Assembly (NCBI GenBank): GCA_905235855.1
Contig: CAJONE010000017.1
Location: forward strand, 1 to 61,674
Reading direction: 5' to 3'
Source: an uncultured Bacteroidales bacterium
Lineage (GTDB): Bacteria; Bacteroidota; Bacteroidia; Bacteroidales; P3
DNA: 61,674 nucleotides
The notes under the pieces are model-generated. The model was given only the letters and a program-made list of their open reading frames with translations. It ran no database searches and was not told the origin of the DNA. Below are positions 43,972-54,234 of the stretch, piece by piece; the first letter of the stretch is position 1, and each line of letters opens with the position of its first letter. The position numbers and the translations under genes are program-made.

Positions 43972-46794
43972 ATGAGAAAAATTTCCTACATACTGTCTGG
44001 CCTGCTTGCCATTCTTATCACCCCGACAACCCTTCGGGCACAGGCGATGAAAGAAATAGAGACAGGGCTGGAGAATGTGAAACTTTATGCCAGTGCCGAC
44101 GGCTTCGTGGTCAAGTCGACTATCAACGGGCAAACTCTGGCCTACGGACACGGCACCGCAGGCGACGAGTTGCCTCCCGCAATGCAATGGTGGCTGGAAG
44201 AGTATGACCGAGAATTGGGCTATGCCAAAGAGATGTTGCCGTCGAAGCGAGCATCAGCATCCCCTCGCGCGAAATCGTCATCCGACAGCGTGGCGCCACT
44301 TATCGACTCACGCTGGCGTCAGTATATAGGCTATAACCTATACTGCCCCGCCGACACGACACTTGCCGACATTGGGGGGCACACCACCACAGGATGCGTG
44401 GCCACAGCGATGGCACAGATAATGCGATACTGGCAGTTTCCGCAGCACGGGATGGGCAGCATAAGCTTCACCCATGAGGGAGAATACCCCTGCTGGCGCT
44501 ACGGCACACTATCCGCCGACTTTGCCAACACACAGTATGACTGGGAATACATGCCACAGGTTTTGACCGACAGCAGCACCGAACGCGAGATTGACGCGGT
44601 GGCAACATTGTGCTACCATTGCGGCGTAAGCGTTTATATGATGTATAACAACGACTGTCAGGGCAGCAGCGGAGCCTACACGTCATACGCATCCACCGCC
44701 CTCACCAACACGTTTCACTACAAGCAGAACCACAACCTCAACCGCAACAGTTACTCTGCCGAACAATGGACGTCGATACTGAAAAACGAACTGCGAAGCG
44801 GACGTCCCGTACTGTATGCAGGCCAGTCGATCGAAGACACCTCGCGCGGTGTCAGCGGCGGAGGTCACGCATTTCTGACCGACGGATACGACACCGCCGG
44901 CTTTTTCCACTTCAACTGGGGCTGGGGCGGCTGGTATGACGGCTACTTTCTTATATCGGCACTCGACCCGTCGGGGCGATACGAGTTCAACTATTCGCAG
45001 CAGGCCGTAGTCGGCATAGAACCCGAACATGGTCGCCTGGCCATTCCGATGCTGACCGACGGAATCAGTCTCGACGGCGAAGACTTTCAAATGGGCGGCA
45101 ACGTGAGCGGAAGCTACGCCGTGACAAACATAGGCGACACCGTGTACAACGGCTACATCGGCGTAAACGTCTATTCGCCCACCACCTACGATTTCTACGG
45201 CTGGCTCGATGCCACCGAGGTGCATATCCAACCCGGAGAAACGGTATACCGCACGTTCGACAACCCTGGTATGACCCGACCCGTGGGTGTATACTACGCA
45301 TTGGGACAGTACAACGATACACCGCTTTACGTTACCGACCAGGTCGACAACGCACTAACCTGTTTCAACAACGGTCAGGCCTACTTCAACTCGGTCGACA
45401 GCAATCGCAGCGAGCTGCGCAACGTGACTGTGTGCGTGTCGTTTGCCGACGACAACGACACCCTGTCGCTGACATCTGCCACCCTATACAACACACTTCA
45501 AAACAGCGGAAACGGCGTATTCTCTCTTCCAAACTATATCAACGCCACAACCGATGGGAAACACCACATGAGAACCATCGCCACCAATCCGGCTGCCGAC
45601 GGACGCATAATAAGCTATCGCGACACTCATTCGCGCAGCTACTACCAACCGTCCACCCCCGACAACCCAACAGGATATACATGCAGTTCGATATGCTCAT
45701 CGCGCATAAGCGGTTTTATGCGATTCATAGCCGAGGCTGTCGAAAATAGCGGAGTGCTCGACAGCTACACCGTAATCGACGGCGACGGCGACGGATATAT
45801 AGACAACCTTACCATTGTAATCGCCGACGGCGAAAACATATTCAACAGCGGCGACAAGCCTTACTGCGACCTTTTCGAGGGTACGATGAAAATCGGTCCG
45901 CGAAAGGTCGGAAACTACAGCATCGTGAACGAGACAGCCGACGTGAGCCACTATTGCTACGCTGCGTTGCGAATGCTTGGACTACCCGACATGAGCCACG
46001 CAGGAGTGTATGCAGACATACACCCTTTGGGCGAATGGGACATGATGGACGAACCGAACCGCCAACAACCGTCCTACATCCTGAAACACAAATATCTGAA
46101 CATCGGATCCGAGCCTGTGGCGATCGACACGGACGGATGGTACACCATAAGCGGCACATCCCCCTGCTACAGCATTGAAACTGGAGACGGCACAACACGA
46201 TACCTTTTCGAATTGCGAGACCAGGGCAACTTCTTCGACCAGGGAATTCCATCAAGCGGATTGACAGTGGGACTCTGGAACGACGAAGGAATCAACCGCG
46301 AGTTTTTCAACGGGCAGATGGCCGACCAATACCGCATACTGCGTCCCGGGGCAACCGATGACACCACACAGGGCGACCTTTCTGCGGCGGCAGTCGCTGA
46401 AAGGCGGACTTATATGCTTGCAGACAGCAGCACTTTCACGGTCGATTCGGTTACAATGGGCAACGGGCTACTTACATTCAAGGTTGCATTCAGTGCGAAC
46501 TCGCAAAATCCGGGAGAACCGTTGGAGCCCGAAGAACCGGACAATCCAGAGCTATCGGTCGACAGTCCGACAAGCCAAGATATACAGATAGCGATTTACC
46601 CCAATCCGACAAGCGGCATAGTATACGCCAACGCCAAAAACATAAAATCGGTAGAAGTGCTGTCGGTCAGCGGACATTTAATCACAAACACTGACAGACT
46701 GCCCGTCGACCTTACGAGGCTCTCTCCCGGAATCTACTTTCTGCGGATAACAACGGCACACGGTATCAGCGTGAAAAAGGTTATCAGAAAATAG
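43972..46794 (+). CDS. Secreted C10 cysteine protease with degenerate M6 domain and T9SS tail
   Basis: The 940-aa protein has a signal peptide (about 1-24), a propeptide, then a streptopain-like C10 domain (about 108-350) with the nucleophile Cys142 in TTTGCVATAMAQIMRYW, His299 in GGGHAFLTDG and the NWGWGG loop (315-320). Residues about 484-800 resemble an M6 metallopeptidase: CVSFAD, DGDGDGYIDNLTIVIADG and GEWDMMD. However, the zinc motif region reads SHYCYAALRMLGLPD where M6 enzymes have CHEFGHTLGLPD, so Glu and the second His are missing. The last 70 residues (IAIYPNPTSG, LSPGIYFLRI, KKVIRK) are a type A sorting tail for type IX secretion. An upstream ATG at 43918 would precede the signal with polar residues and is rejected. 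Confidence 0.9.
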   Translation: MRKISYILSGLLAILITPTTLRAQAMKEIETGLENVKLYASADGFVVKSTINGQTLAYGHGTAGDELPPAMQWWLEEYDRELGYAKEMLPSKRASASPRAKSSSDSVAPLIDSRWRQYIGYNLYCPADTTLADIGGHTTTGCVATAMAQIMRYWQFPQHGMGSISFTHEGEYPCWRYGTLSADFANTQYDWEYMPQVLTDSSTEREIDAVATLCYHCGVSVYMMYNNDCQGSSGAYTSYASTALTNTFHYKQNHNLNRNSYSAEQWTSILKNELRSGRPVLYAGQSIEDTSRGVSGGGHAFLTDGYDTAGFFHFNWGWGGWYDGYFLISALDPSGRYEFNYSQQAVVGIEPEHGRLAIPMLTDGISLDGEDFQMGGNVSGSYAVTNIGDTVYNGYIGVNVYSPTTYDFYGWLDATEVHIQPGETVYRTFDNPGMTRPVGVYYALGQYNDTPLYVTDQVDNALTCFNNGQAYFNSVDSNRSELRNVTVCVSFADDNDTLSLTSATLYNTLQNSGNGVFSLPNYINATTDGKHHMRTIATNPAADGRIISYRDTHSRSYYQPSTPDNPTGYTCSSICSSRISGFMRFIAEAVENSGVLDSYTVIDGDGDGYIDNLTIVIADGENIFNSGDKPYCDLFEGTMKIGPRKVGNYSIVNETADVSHYCYAALRMLGLPDMSHAGVYADIHPLGEWDMMDEPNRQQPSYILKHKYLNIGSEPVAIDTDGWYTISGTSPCYSIETGDGTTRYLFELRDQGNFFDQGIPSSGLTVGLWNDEGINREFFNGQMADQYRILRPGATDDTTQGDLSAAAVAERRTYMLADSSTFTVDSVTMGNGLLTFKVAFSANSQNPGEPLEPEEPDNPELSVDSPTSQDIQIAIYPNPTSGIVYANAKNIKSVEVLSVSGHLITNTDRLPVDLTRLSPGIYFLRITTAHGISVKKVIRK

Positions 46795-46820
46795 CACACT
46801 TCAAAACGAGCAAAAAACAC

Positions 46821-48029
46821 ATGAGAAAAGCAACAAGCATAGCACTGACATTCATCTGTATAAACTTATTGATGGCCAACAGCCTGCATGCGCAGGACCA
46901 TAGCGAACTGCTGCCACTCTCGGAAACCGCATGGGCTGGATTGATAACCTGCGAGCCAAGCAACGAACTCTACACGTCGTTTAGCCACACCGCACTGCAC
47001 ATCTGTGACACGGCACGCGGTATCAACCTGGTGTACAACTACGGCACTTTCGATTTTGCCACGCCGCACTTTGTATGGAAATTCGCGACCCGCACACTCG
47101 ACTACTGCATCTCACGCGAACCCTACGTGGTCTTTTTCAACGACTACACCGAGCAGCGCCGGGCCGTGTGGGAACAGCGGTTGAAACTGAGCCGGCAGGA
47201 AGTGTGCAATATGTTTGTCTTGCTCGAACACAACTACCGTCCGGAGAACCGCTGGTACCGTTACGACTTTTTCCGCGACAACTGTGCCACACGCATACGC
47301 GACATCATACTCGCCTCACTCAACCACCGCGAGCTCGAATATCCCAGAACAGACAATACAGGCAAAAGCTACCGCGACATAGTCTACACCACCAACGCCA
47401 ACAGACTATGGTGGCGTTTTACGATAGACTTGGCACTCGGAGCGCGCTGCGACCGTGACCGTTCGACATTCGAGTGTGCGTTTCTGCCGCTGGATATGAT
47501 GCGTCAGTTCGACACACTGAAAGTGTCGGACACAGGCGAGCCCCTGACCGAGCCGGCAGTCCAACTACTCGAAGACCGTCGCGAGCCGCTGCCACGCAGC
47601 GTGTCGCCCGCCGCCACATTCTGGCTGTTGTTTTTCGCCACACTCGCCCTTTCACTGCTCGGTATGAAGAAAGGCTGGGAGCTGCGAGCGTTCGACTTTG
47701 TGCTATATCTCACACCGGCTCTGTTATCGCTGGTTGCGCTGTTCCTGTGGTTCTGCTCGGAGCACTATTGCACCAAGTGGAATTTCAACCTGCTTTGGGC
47801 CAGTCCGCTATTCATTTACCTTTCGCCTGCAACGCTTATAAGCAGGCGGGGAGAGATACATAAACGGATTTACCGCATCGTTGCATTCGTTCAGATAGCA
47901 TTTCTGCTGACCCTCGTCGGAATGACGGCCACCGGATGGCCGCAACATCTAAACCGAGCCATCCTGCCTATAGCACTGACACTATTCATAAGGCTTATTG
48001 CACAATTATACAATCAGAAAAAACATTAG
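46821..48029 (+). CDS. DUF4105 (Lnb N-terminal-like) membrane protein
   Basis: The 402-aa protein has a signal peptide (1-24) and the DUF4105 domain (about 30-270) with CEPSNELYTSFSHTALHICD, YNYGTFDF, and the strongly conserved RWYRYDFFRDNCATRIRDII. Four membrane helices follow (about 275-395). DUF4105 is related to the NlpC/P60-like N-terminal domain of lacto-N-biosidase and has conserved His and Cys that could be catalytic: His in FSHTALH and Cys in RDNCATR. It is likely exposed to the periplasm and anchored in a membrane. It shares a plus-strand run with the secreted protease before it and the transglutaminase-like gene after it. Confidence 0.85.
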   Translation: MRKATSIALTFICINLLMANSLHAQDHSELLPLSETAWAGLITCEPSNELYTSFSHTALHICDTARGINLVYNYGTFDFATPHFVWKFATRTLDYCISREPYVVFFNDYTEQRRAVWEQRLKLSRQEVCNMFVLLEHNYRPENRWYRYDFFRDNCATRIRDIILASLNHRELEYPRTDNTGKSYRDIVYTTNANRLWWRFTIDLALGARCDRDRSTFECAFLPLDMMRQFDTLKVSDTGEPLTEPAVQLLEDRREPLPRSVSPAATFWLLFFATLALSLLGMKKGWELRAFDFVLYLTPALLSLVALFLWFCSEHYCTKWNFNLLWASPLFIYLSPATLISRRGEIHKRIYRIVAFVQIAFLLTLVGMTATGWPQHLNRAILPIALTLFIRLIAQLYNQKKH

Positions 48030-48066
48030 TTCCATATTCCCAGTAGACAAACTAATCCAAACAGAA

Positions 48067-49974
48067 ATGAAAAAAATCCAGTTTGCACTCCCGTTTTTGA
48101 TGTTCACGATTCTGCTATCGACCACCGTCCGTGCCGAGAACCAGCGCACCGTGTACGACTCGACCTATGTCTATATGGAAAACAGCGGTTTGAGCCACGT
48201 TTACGGCCACCGTCTCATTGAGATGAAAAGCGAGCGCGGCTGCACCGAGAATAATGTGATAAAGGTAGACTACGACCCACTTTCGGCCTATGTCGAGTTT
48301 CAACTTGTGGTAGTACACCGCAACAATGGCAAAAAAGACACACTTATATCCGGGCGCAAAACCGACACAAAAGTCTACGACTACACAGCACCCGCCCGCC
48401 TAATCTATTGGGGGGCCAGACAAAAAATGGTTGAGGTAGGGCATCTCAGCGTTGGAGACCGACTGGAATGCCGCACCTACCGCAAAGGCTTCACCTACGC
48501 GCTACTTGCCGACGACTCAAAATACATTCCCCCCATGCGCGGCCACTTCTACGACATAGTGCCATTTTGGTCGAGTGAGCCGATAGACCTCAAGGTTTAC
48601 ACCGTAAACGCGCTTACCGAGAAACAGATGCAGTATAAGGTCTATAACGGCCGGGTCAAGACCACCACCGAAAAGCAGGGCAACCGTACGGTCTACACGT
48701 TCGCGAAACGCGACATAAAACCGATAAGAAGCGAGCAGGGCATGCTGGCACACAACGATGTGGAATGCAAACTGCTACTTTCTACCAGTCCCAACTGGGA
48801 AGCAAAATCAATATGGTTCTACAATGTGAACGAGGACTACGGCAGCTTTGAACCAACACGCGAGCTGGTAAAACAAGTCGACATGCTGCTTCTAAACGCC
48901 AAAGATGAGCTTGACAGCATCAGCATCCTAACTCACTGGGTGGCCGACAACATGCGCTATGCCGGCATCTCGATGGGACCAGGCGAGGGTTACACGCTGC
49001 ACAACGCTGAAATGAACTTCACCGACCGCTGCGGCGTGTGCAAGGACAAGGCCGGCCTGCTTGTGGCCATGCTCCGCGCCGCCGGTTTCAAATCGTATGC
49101 GGCTATGACCATGGCAGGCGAGCGCATCGATCGCATACCAGCCGACCAGTTTAACCATAGCGTCTGCGTTGTTCAACGCCGCAACGGCGAATACCAGCTG
49201 CTTGACCCCACATGGGTTCCAAACGTGCGCGAACTGTGGAGCAGCGCCGAGCAACAACAGGGCTACCTTATGGGCCTGCCCGACGGAGCCGACTTGATGG
49301 AAACACCCGTATCGGAACCCGAAAACCACTATATCAGGATCGACGCACAAACCACAATAGCCAAGAACGGTACACTTACCGGCACCATAACCGTCACTGC
49401 TGAAGGACAAAGCGATGCGTCCGTACGCCGTGTATTCGCCCGCCAACAGGACTGGAACAATGCACTTGAGGCGGAGATTCTGAAAGTGTGCCCGCAGGCA
49501 ATTGTGCACAACGTGCGCCACACACGACCCGACGACTACCTGAAACAGCCAGTCAAAATCACCTACGACATCGAGATACCCGACTACGCGATTGTCACGA
49601 AGAGCGAGACCGTGTTCGTGCCCATTGGACTGCGCAACATATTCAGCCGAGCCATGAGCCACCTGCGGTTCGACACATCGAAGAAAGAAAAGGCCTACCC
49701 CTTTGCCGACGCATGTTCGCGTCTGGTACTGCTGCACGAAAAAACCACACTGCCCCACAAATACAAAAAATGCGACTACTCGGTCGCATCGCCCATTGAC
49801 AACGCCACAGGACGCTATATTGCGGAGTTCGAACTCGACGGCAACACATTCGAAATAACCGAAACCGTGGCACTGAACAAACGGAAATACGATGCCGACG
49901 AGTGGCCCACATTCCGCCAGATTGTCGAAAACCAACGCAACGCCGCAACCAAACCGGTGGCACTCGGCAATTGA
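48067..49974 (+). CDS. DUF3857/transglutaminase-like periplasmic protein
   Basis: The 635-aa protein has a signal peptide (1-23) and a beta-rich DUF3857-like N-terminal half. A transglutaminase-like core follows with Cys325 in TDRCGVCKDKAGLLVAML, His364 in FNHSVCVV and Asp380 in LLDPTWVP, so the papain-like triad is intact. A C-terminal beta region follows. Such Bacteroidota proteins are exported; the reaction may be peptide cleavage or crosslinking and is not known. ATG 48067 is chosen because the frame upstream to 47998 lies within the DUF4105 gene. A diverged paralogue follows 56 bases later. Confidence 0.85.
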   Translation: MKKIQFALPFLMFTILLSTTVRAENQRTVYDSTYVYMENSGLSHVYGHRLIEMKSERGCTENNVIKVDYDPLSAYVEFQLVVVHRNNGKKDTLISGRKTDTKVYDYTAPARLIYWGARQKMVEVGHLSVGDRLECRTYRKGFTYALLADDSKYIPPMRGHFYDIVPFWSSEPIDLKVYTVNALTEKQMQYKVYNGRVKTTTEKQGNRTVYTFAKRDIKPIRSEQGMLAHNDVECKLLLSTSPNWEAKSIWFYNVNEDYGSFEPTRELVKQVDMLLLNAKDELDSISILTHWVADNMRYAGISMGPGEGYTLHNAEMNFTDRCGVCKDKAGLLVAMLRAAGFKSYAAMTMAGERIDRIPADQFNHSVCVVQRRNGEYQLLDPTWVPNVRELWSSAEQQQGYLMGLPDGADLMETPVSEPENHYIRIDAQTTIAKNGTLTGTITVTAEGQSDASVRRVFARQQDWNNALEAEILKVCPQAIVHNVRHTRPDDYLKQPVKITYDIEIPDYAIVTKSETVFVPIGLRNIFSRAMSHLRFDTSKKEKAYPFADACSRLVLLHEKTTLPHKYKKCDYSVASPIDNATGRYIAEFELDGNTFEITETVALNKRKYDADEWPTFRQIVENQRNAATKPVALGN

Positions 49975-50030
49975 GTTTTTTTGACACATATTTCGCCCAA
50001 TATTAAAGTCATATCAAATCCAAAGCAGCA

Positions 50031-51584
50031 ATGAAAAAATCCGCAATATTATTCCTGTTTGCCTTTTTCGGCTTTCAACTTCCGTTGATCAGCCCAATGC
50101 AAGCGCAGCAAACCAAGCCCGACGCACGCTACAAACTGATACGCCAGCACTACAAAGTGCACCGCGACGGAACCACCGAATACAACTATCGCAAGGAGAT
50201 CACACTAATACGCAATCGCGCCATAACCGCCTACGCCGACAAGGGCGAGACTTTCATCGTCTACAACCCCGCATTTCAGAATCTCACAATCAACGAGTGC
50301 TACACCATACGCAAAGACGGCAGCAAAGTGCAAACCCCGAAACGTGCTTTTGTGGAGCAGCTTCCAAGCAACTGCGAGAACTGCGGACGATTCAACGGAC
50401 TCATCGAACTCGCCATCGTCCACACCGCGCTTGAATACGACTGCACCATAGTACTCGACTACACACTGACCAGCAAATGCGACATATTACAGGAGAAAAT
50501 ACAACTCACACAGGACTGCCCTGTCGACAAATACGAGATTGTAGTCGACCTGCCGCGCAACGGCAAACTCTACAGCCACATCGAGACCAACGGAGCGAAA
50601 GTGAAAAAGGTGAAAGACGTCCACGCGCTACATATCGAAGCGACAAACCTCGACCAAACCTCATCGGACCGATATCTGCCTGCCGCCGAGAGAATGTATC
50701 CTACAGTTTATTTCTCGAACACCGAATCATTGAGTGACCGTATGCGCCAAATGAAGGACAAGCTGCCACCATCACAGCTGTTTATACTCACCACACGAGA
50801 CAATATCAAGAAATCGGGCAACCACACCACACATGAGCGTAACCTAATGCTTGTCGAGACACTGCGCGATTATGTGGCCGACAATATCCGAACAAACGAC
50901 ATCTCCCCTGCCCTACTGGGTTACAGTTGTGCCAGTCCCGATGAGGTGTGGGCCAGTGCCTGTGGCACTCCTTACGAAAAAGCCCAGACCCTCGCTGCTA
51001 TTCTCCGCCAAGCCGGTTTCTATGCATATGTCAGTCTCGGCGAACAAGAGCTTCTGACCGACGACAACAAAAAATTCCATATTGCCGATGCCAAACAGAC
51101 CTCCGTCACCGTGGTGGTTGATAACGAACAGTTCAACCTTTCGGCGACCGAAAAAACACCTCTCAAAGCAGTCGAGAAAAGCCACTCAACCAAACACGAC
51201 ATCGAATGGACGCCCTCAGGGAATAGCGACGGCTACGCTGCATACATACTGCCGTCTAACGACAACCCCACCGGCATTGATGCGGCCTACCTTGCCTCGA
51301 AACGAACAAACCCCGTGAGCACACCCACCTGCGACGACGAAATTGTCTACAACATCCACCTCACCGAAAAAGCCACCCTGCTCAACCCGACCGAGACCGC
51401 ATACACCGTCGAAGGCCTCGGCTCGATAAAGGTGAGCATACGGCAAGAGGGAGACATCGTAGTAGCGAGCAAACATCTAAAAATCGACAAAAGCATTATC
51501 GACAAACAGGACTACAGCGACTTTCGCCAAATGATGACAGACTGGTCCAAAAACAATACGCTATATCTGAAAATCAAGAAATGA
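50031..51584 (+). CDS. DUF3857-type protein with degenerate transglutaminase-like domain
   Basis: The 517-aa protein has a signal peptide (1-25, ending QAQQ), a DUF3857 domain (about 35-230: YKVHRDGTTEYNYRKEITLIRNRAI, FNGLIELAIVHTALEYDCTIVLDYTL) and a transglutaminase-like region. Where its upstream neighbour has CGVCKDKA, this protein reads CGTPYEKA (311-318), so the catalytic Cys position is Pro314. The first Cys is retained and might substitute, but a non-catalytic binding role is more likely. Paired active and inactive members suggest a two-component envelope system; that is inference. Confidence 0.82.
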   Translation: MKKSAILFLFAFFGFQLPLISPMQAQQTKPDARYKLIRQHYKVHRDGTTEYNYRKEITLIRNRAITAYADKGETFIVYNPAFQNLTINECYTIRKDGSKVQTPKRAFVEQLPSNCENCGRFNGLIELAIVHTALEYDCTIVLDYTLTSKCDILQEKIQLTQDCPVDKYEIVVDLPRNGKLYSHIETNGAKVKKVKDVHALHIEATNLDQTSSDRYLPAAERMYPTVYFSNTESLSDRMRQMKDKLPPSQLFILTTRDNIKKSGNHTTHERNLMLVETLRDYVADNIRTNDISPALLGYSCASPDEVWASACGTPYEKAQTLAAILRQAGFYAYVSLGEQELLTDDNKKFHIADAKQTSVTVVVDNEQFNLSATEKTPLKAVEKSHSTKHDIEWTPSGNSDGYAAYILPSNDNPTGIDAAYLASKRTNPVSTPTCDDEIVYNIHLTEKATLLNPTETAYTVEGLGSIKVSIRQEGDIVVASKHLKIDKSIIDKQDYSDFRQMMTDWSKNNTLYLKIKK

Positions 51585-51666
51585 CAGCAACTGCATCAGA
51601 CAGTTGTAGAGCATAATAGCGGGCGGCCAGCCCACCATAACTAACATAAACGAAATTTCATACACC

Positions 51667-53274
51667 TTGAACAGAAACAATTCATCAAACAACACCCTGG
51701 CCACAATCTTCAACAACTGCATCGACAAATGGCCAGAACGACAAATGGGCAAGTTTACCAACGGCGACCAGTCATATACCTATGCCTCGTTCGGCAAGAA
51801 AGTGAAAGAACTGAACGGCGTGTTCGACAACCATGGTCTGGCACCAGACGCGAAAGTGGCCATCTTGTCGGAAAATATGCCAAACTGGACGGTTTCGTTC
51901 TTTGCGATAACTGCATTCGGACGAGTGGCAGTGCCGATACTTCCCGGCTCCACCGCTTTCGAAATCGAGAACATCATAAACCACTCCGAGAGCGCAGCCG
52001 TAATAGCATCAAACAAGCAGCTCGCCAAATTGTCCGACGAGCTGCGAAAAAAAGTGCGACTGGTGCTTAACATCGACGACTTCAGCATCGTCAGCTGCCA
52101 GAATGCACAAAGCAATGCCAGCTCGCATACAGAGTCGCCCATAACAGAAAACAGTCTTGCCACAATCATCTACACATCGGGCACATCGGGCAACGCGAAA
52201 GGAGTGATGCTAAGCCACGGCAACCTGTACCACAGTGTGCTCGAAGCGAAGCACGCACAGCCGGCAAGTAGCCGCGACCGCTGGCTTTCGATACTTCCAA
52301 TGGCCCACGCCTATGAGATGGCCTTTGGCATGCTTTATCCTGTATTTGTGGGCGGTGAGGTGTACTATCTGCGCGAGATGCCAACGCCGTCGATATTGCT
52401 GCCAGCCATGAAGAAAGTGCGTCCCACGATAATATGCTCCGTACCGTTAGTGGCCGAGAAGATACACAAAGCCATAATGCGCAAAATCGACGAAAACCCA
52501 AAGCTCAAATGGGTCCAAAGGCATGCACCCTGGCTGATGTACAAGCTTATAGGCATCACGCTAAACAAGCAGACGGGAGGCAAGATACGCTTTTTCGGCA
52601 TAGGCGGAGCCAAACTCAACCCCGAAGTGGAGGAATTCCTCAAGCGCACACGGTTCAACTATGCCATCGGCTATGGCACCACCGAGACAGCCCCGCTTAT
52701 CACAAACGCTTGCGTGGGACACACCAAAGTGGGCTCGATAGGCGTGCCTGCCTACGGAGTCGAGGTGGATCTTGACAATGTCAACCCCAAGACCGGTATC
52801 GGCGAAATCATCGCACGAGGCCGCAACGTGATGCTCGGATACTACAAAGATCTAAAGCGCACAGCCAGCGTGCTTACCGGCGACGGCTGGTATCACACCG
52901 GCGATCTGGCCTGCCGCGACCGCAAAGGACGCTACTATATCAAAGGACGCTTAGGCAACATGATTCTCGGACCATCGGGCGAGAACATCTACCCCGAGGA
53001 GATTGAACAGGTTATCAATACGTTCCCGAAAGTGCTTGAGTCTCTCGTAATAAAACGCGGAAAACAGCTTGTGGCACTCGTCGAACTTGAGGACGCATTC
53101 AACGCCCGACTGAACGAGGCCATCAACGACAAACTCAACGAGCTGGCCGAAAGCATACGCAAATTCGTCAACCAGCGCGTAGGAGTACAAAGCCAGATTG
53201 CCTACGTGCAGCTTATGACCGAGCCGTTCAAGAAAACAGCGACACTGAAAATAAGAAGATACCTTTACCAATAA
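51667..53274 (+). CDS. AMP-forming long-chain acyl-CoA synthetase family protein
   Basis: The 535-aa protein has the adenylation-domain motifs: the phosphate loop TIIYTSGTSGNAKGVMLSHGNL (about 165-185), YGTTETAPL, DGWYHTGDLACRDRKGRYYIKGR, and the late GENIYPEEIE plus a C-terminal Lys region. It should activate a fatty acid to acyl-AMP and then acyl-CoA, or load another acceptor. The start is a TTG at 51667 preceded by no obvious ribosome site, as usual in this phylum. trxB begins 12 bases after its stop. No fatty-acid degradation genes are nearby, so lipid recycling is more likely than beta-oxidation. Confidence 0.92.
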   Translation: MNRNNSSNNTLATIFNNCIDKWPERQMGKFTNGDQSYTYASFGKKVKELNGVFDNHGLAPDAKVAILSENMPNWTVSFFAITAFGRVAVPILPGSTAFEIENIINHSESAAVIASNKQLAKLSDELRKKVRLVLNIDDFSIVSCQNAQSNASSHTESPITENSLATIIYTSGTSGNAKGVMLSHGNLYHSVLEAKHAQPASSRDRWLSILPMAHAYEMAFGMLYPVFVGGEVYYLREMPTPSILLPAMKKVRPTIICSVPLVAEKIHKAIMRKIDENPKLKWVQRHAPWLMYKLIGITLNKQTGGKIRFFGIGGAKLNPEVEEFLKRTRFNYAIGYGTTETAPLITNACVGHTKVGSIGVPAYGVEVDLDNVNPKTGIGEIIARGRNVMLGYYKDLKRTASVLTGDGWYHTGDLACRDRKGRYYIKGRLGNMILGPSGENIYPEEIEQVINTFPKVLESLVIKRGKQLVALVELEDAFNARLNEAINDKLNELAESIRKFVNQRVGVQSQIAYVQLMTEPFKKTATLKIRRYLYQ

Positions 53275-53286
53275 AAACACCATACT

Positions 53287-54219
53287 ATGGAACATACAAA
53301 ATGCTTGATCATCGGGTCCGGGCCTGCGGGCTACACCGCCGGCATCTACACCAGCCGAGCCGACATAAAACCCATCCTCTACACTGGACAGCAGCCAGGT
53401 GGCCAGCTGACAATCACCACCGACATTGAGAACTTTCCGGGATACCCCGAGGGAGTAGGCGGCACAGCCATGATGGAAGACCTTAAAAAGCAGGCCTTAC
53501 GCTTTGGCACCGACGTGCGAAACGGTGCTATCGAAAAACTCGACCTCTCACAGCGTCCGTTCAAAGCCATCGACGACCACGGCAACGAAATAGAGGCCGA
53601 AACGGTGATTGTGGCAACGGGAGCCACGGCCAAATGGCTGGGTCTCGAAAGCGAGAAAAAATTCTACGGTCAGGGAGTGTCGGCGTGTGCCACCTGCGAC
53701 GGATACTTCTACAAAAACATGGAAGTGGCGGTTGTCGGCGGCGGCGACACTGCCTGCGAAGAGGCCTGCTATTTGGCCACGCTCTGCTCGAAAGTATACC
53801 AGATAGTGCGCCGCGACCAGCTTCGCGCTTCCAAAGCCATGCAGCATCGCGTAATGAGCAATCCGAAAATCGAGGTATGCTGGAACTCCGTCACGGAGGA
53901 AATCTGCGGCAACGATATGGACGGCGTAACCGGAGTAAACCTGAAGAACGTGAAAACCGGCGATACACGCCACATCGATATCGCCGGTTTCTTCGTGGCC
54001 ATAGGACACCAGCCGAACACCGAAATCGTCAAAGGGCAGGTGGAACTCGATGAGCAGAGCTACATCAAAGTCCAGTCTCCAGGTTCCGCCACCAGCATAC
54101 CCGGCGTGTTCGCCGCTGGCGACGTGTGCGACCCCAACTACCGTCAGGCTGTGGTGGCCGCCGGCAAAGGATGCATAGCCGCCATGGATGCCGAAAGGTT
54201 TTTGCAGGAAAACAATTAG
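53287..54219 (+). CDS. trxB: Thioredoxin reductase
   Basis: The 310-aa flavoprotein has the FAD motif GSGPAGYTAGIYTSRA near the N-terminus, the redox motif CATC in GVSACATCDGYF, the NADPH motif VVGGGDTACEEACYLA and the C-terminal FAD block GVFAAGDVCDPNYRQAVVAAGKGCIAAMDAERFL. It reduces thioredoxin with NADPH and supports cytoplasmic redox balance. The ATG follows an A-rich leader. It lies between the acyl-CoA synthetase (12 bases) and the porin gene (15 bases), so all three are probably on one mRNA. Confidence 0.97.
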   Translation: MEHTKCLIIGSGPAGYTAGIYTSRADIKPILYTGQQPGGQLTITTDIENFPGYPEGVGGTAMMEDLKKQALRFGTDVRNGAIEKLDLSQRPFKAIDDHGNEIEAETVIVATGATAKWLGLESEKKFYGQGVSACATCDGYFYKNMEVAVVGGGDTACEEACYLATLCSKVYQIVRRDQLRASKAMQHRVMSNPKIEVCWNSVTEEICGNDMDGVTGVNLKNVKTGDTRHIDIAGFFVAIGHQPNTEIVKGQVELDEQSYIKVQSPGSATSIPGVFAAGDVCDPNYRQAVVAAGKGCIAAMDAERFLQENN

Positions 54220-54234
54220 AAGTCCTACACTGTC

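Noticed and set aside
48928-49989. Long minus-strand open frame opposite the transglutaminase-like gene
   Set aside because: The opposite strand encodes a protein with an intact Cys/His/Asp triad; the antisense product shows only shadow-like Val/Gly/Cys-rich sequence.
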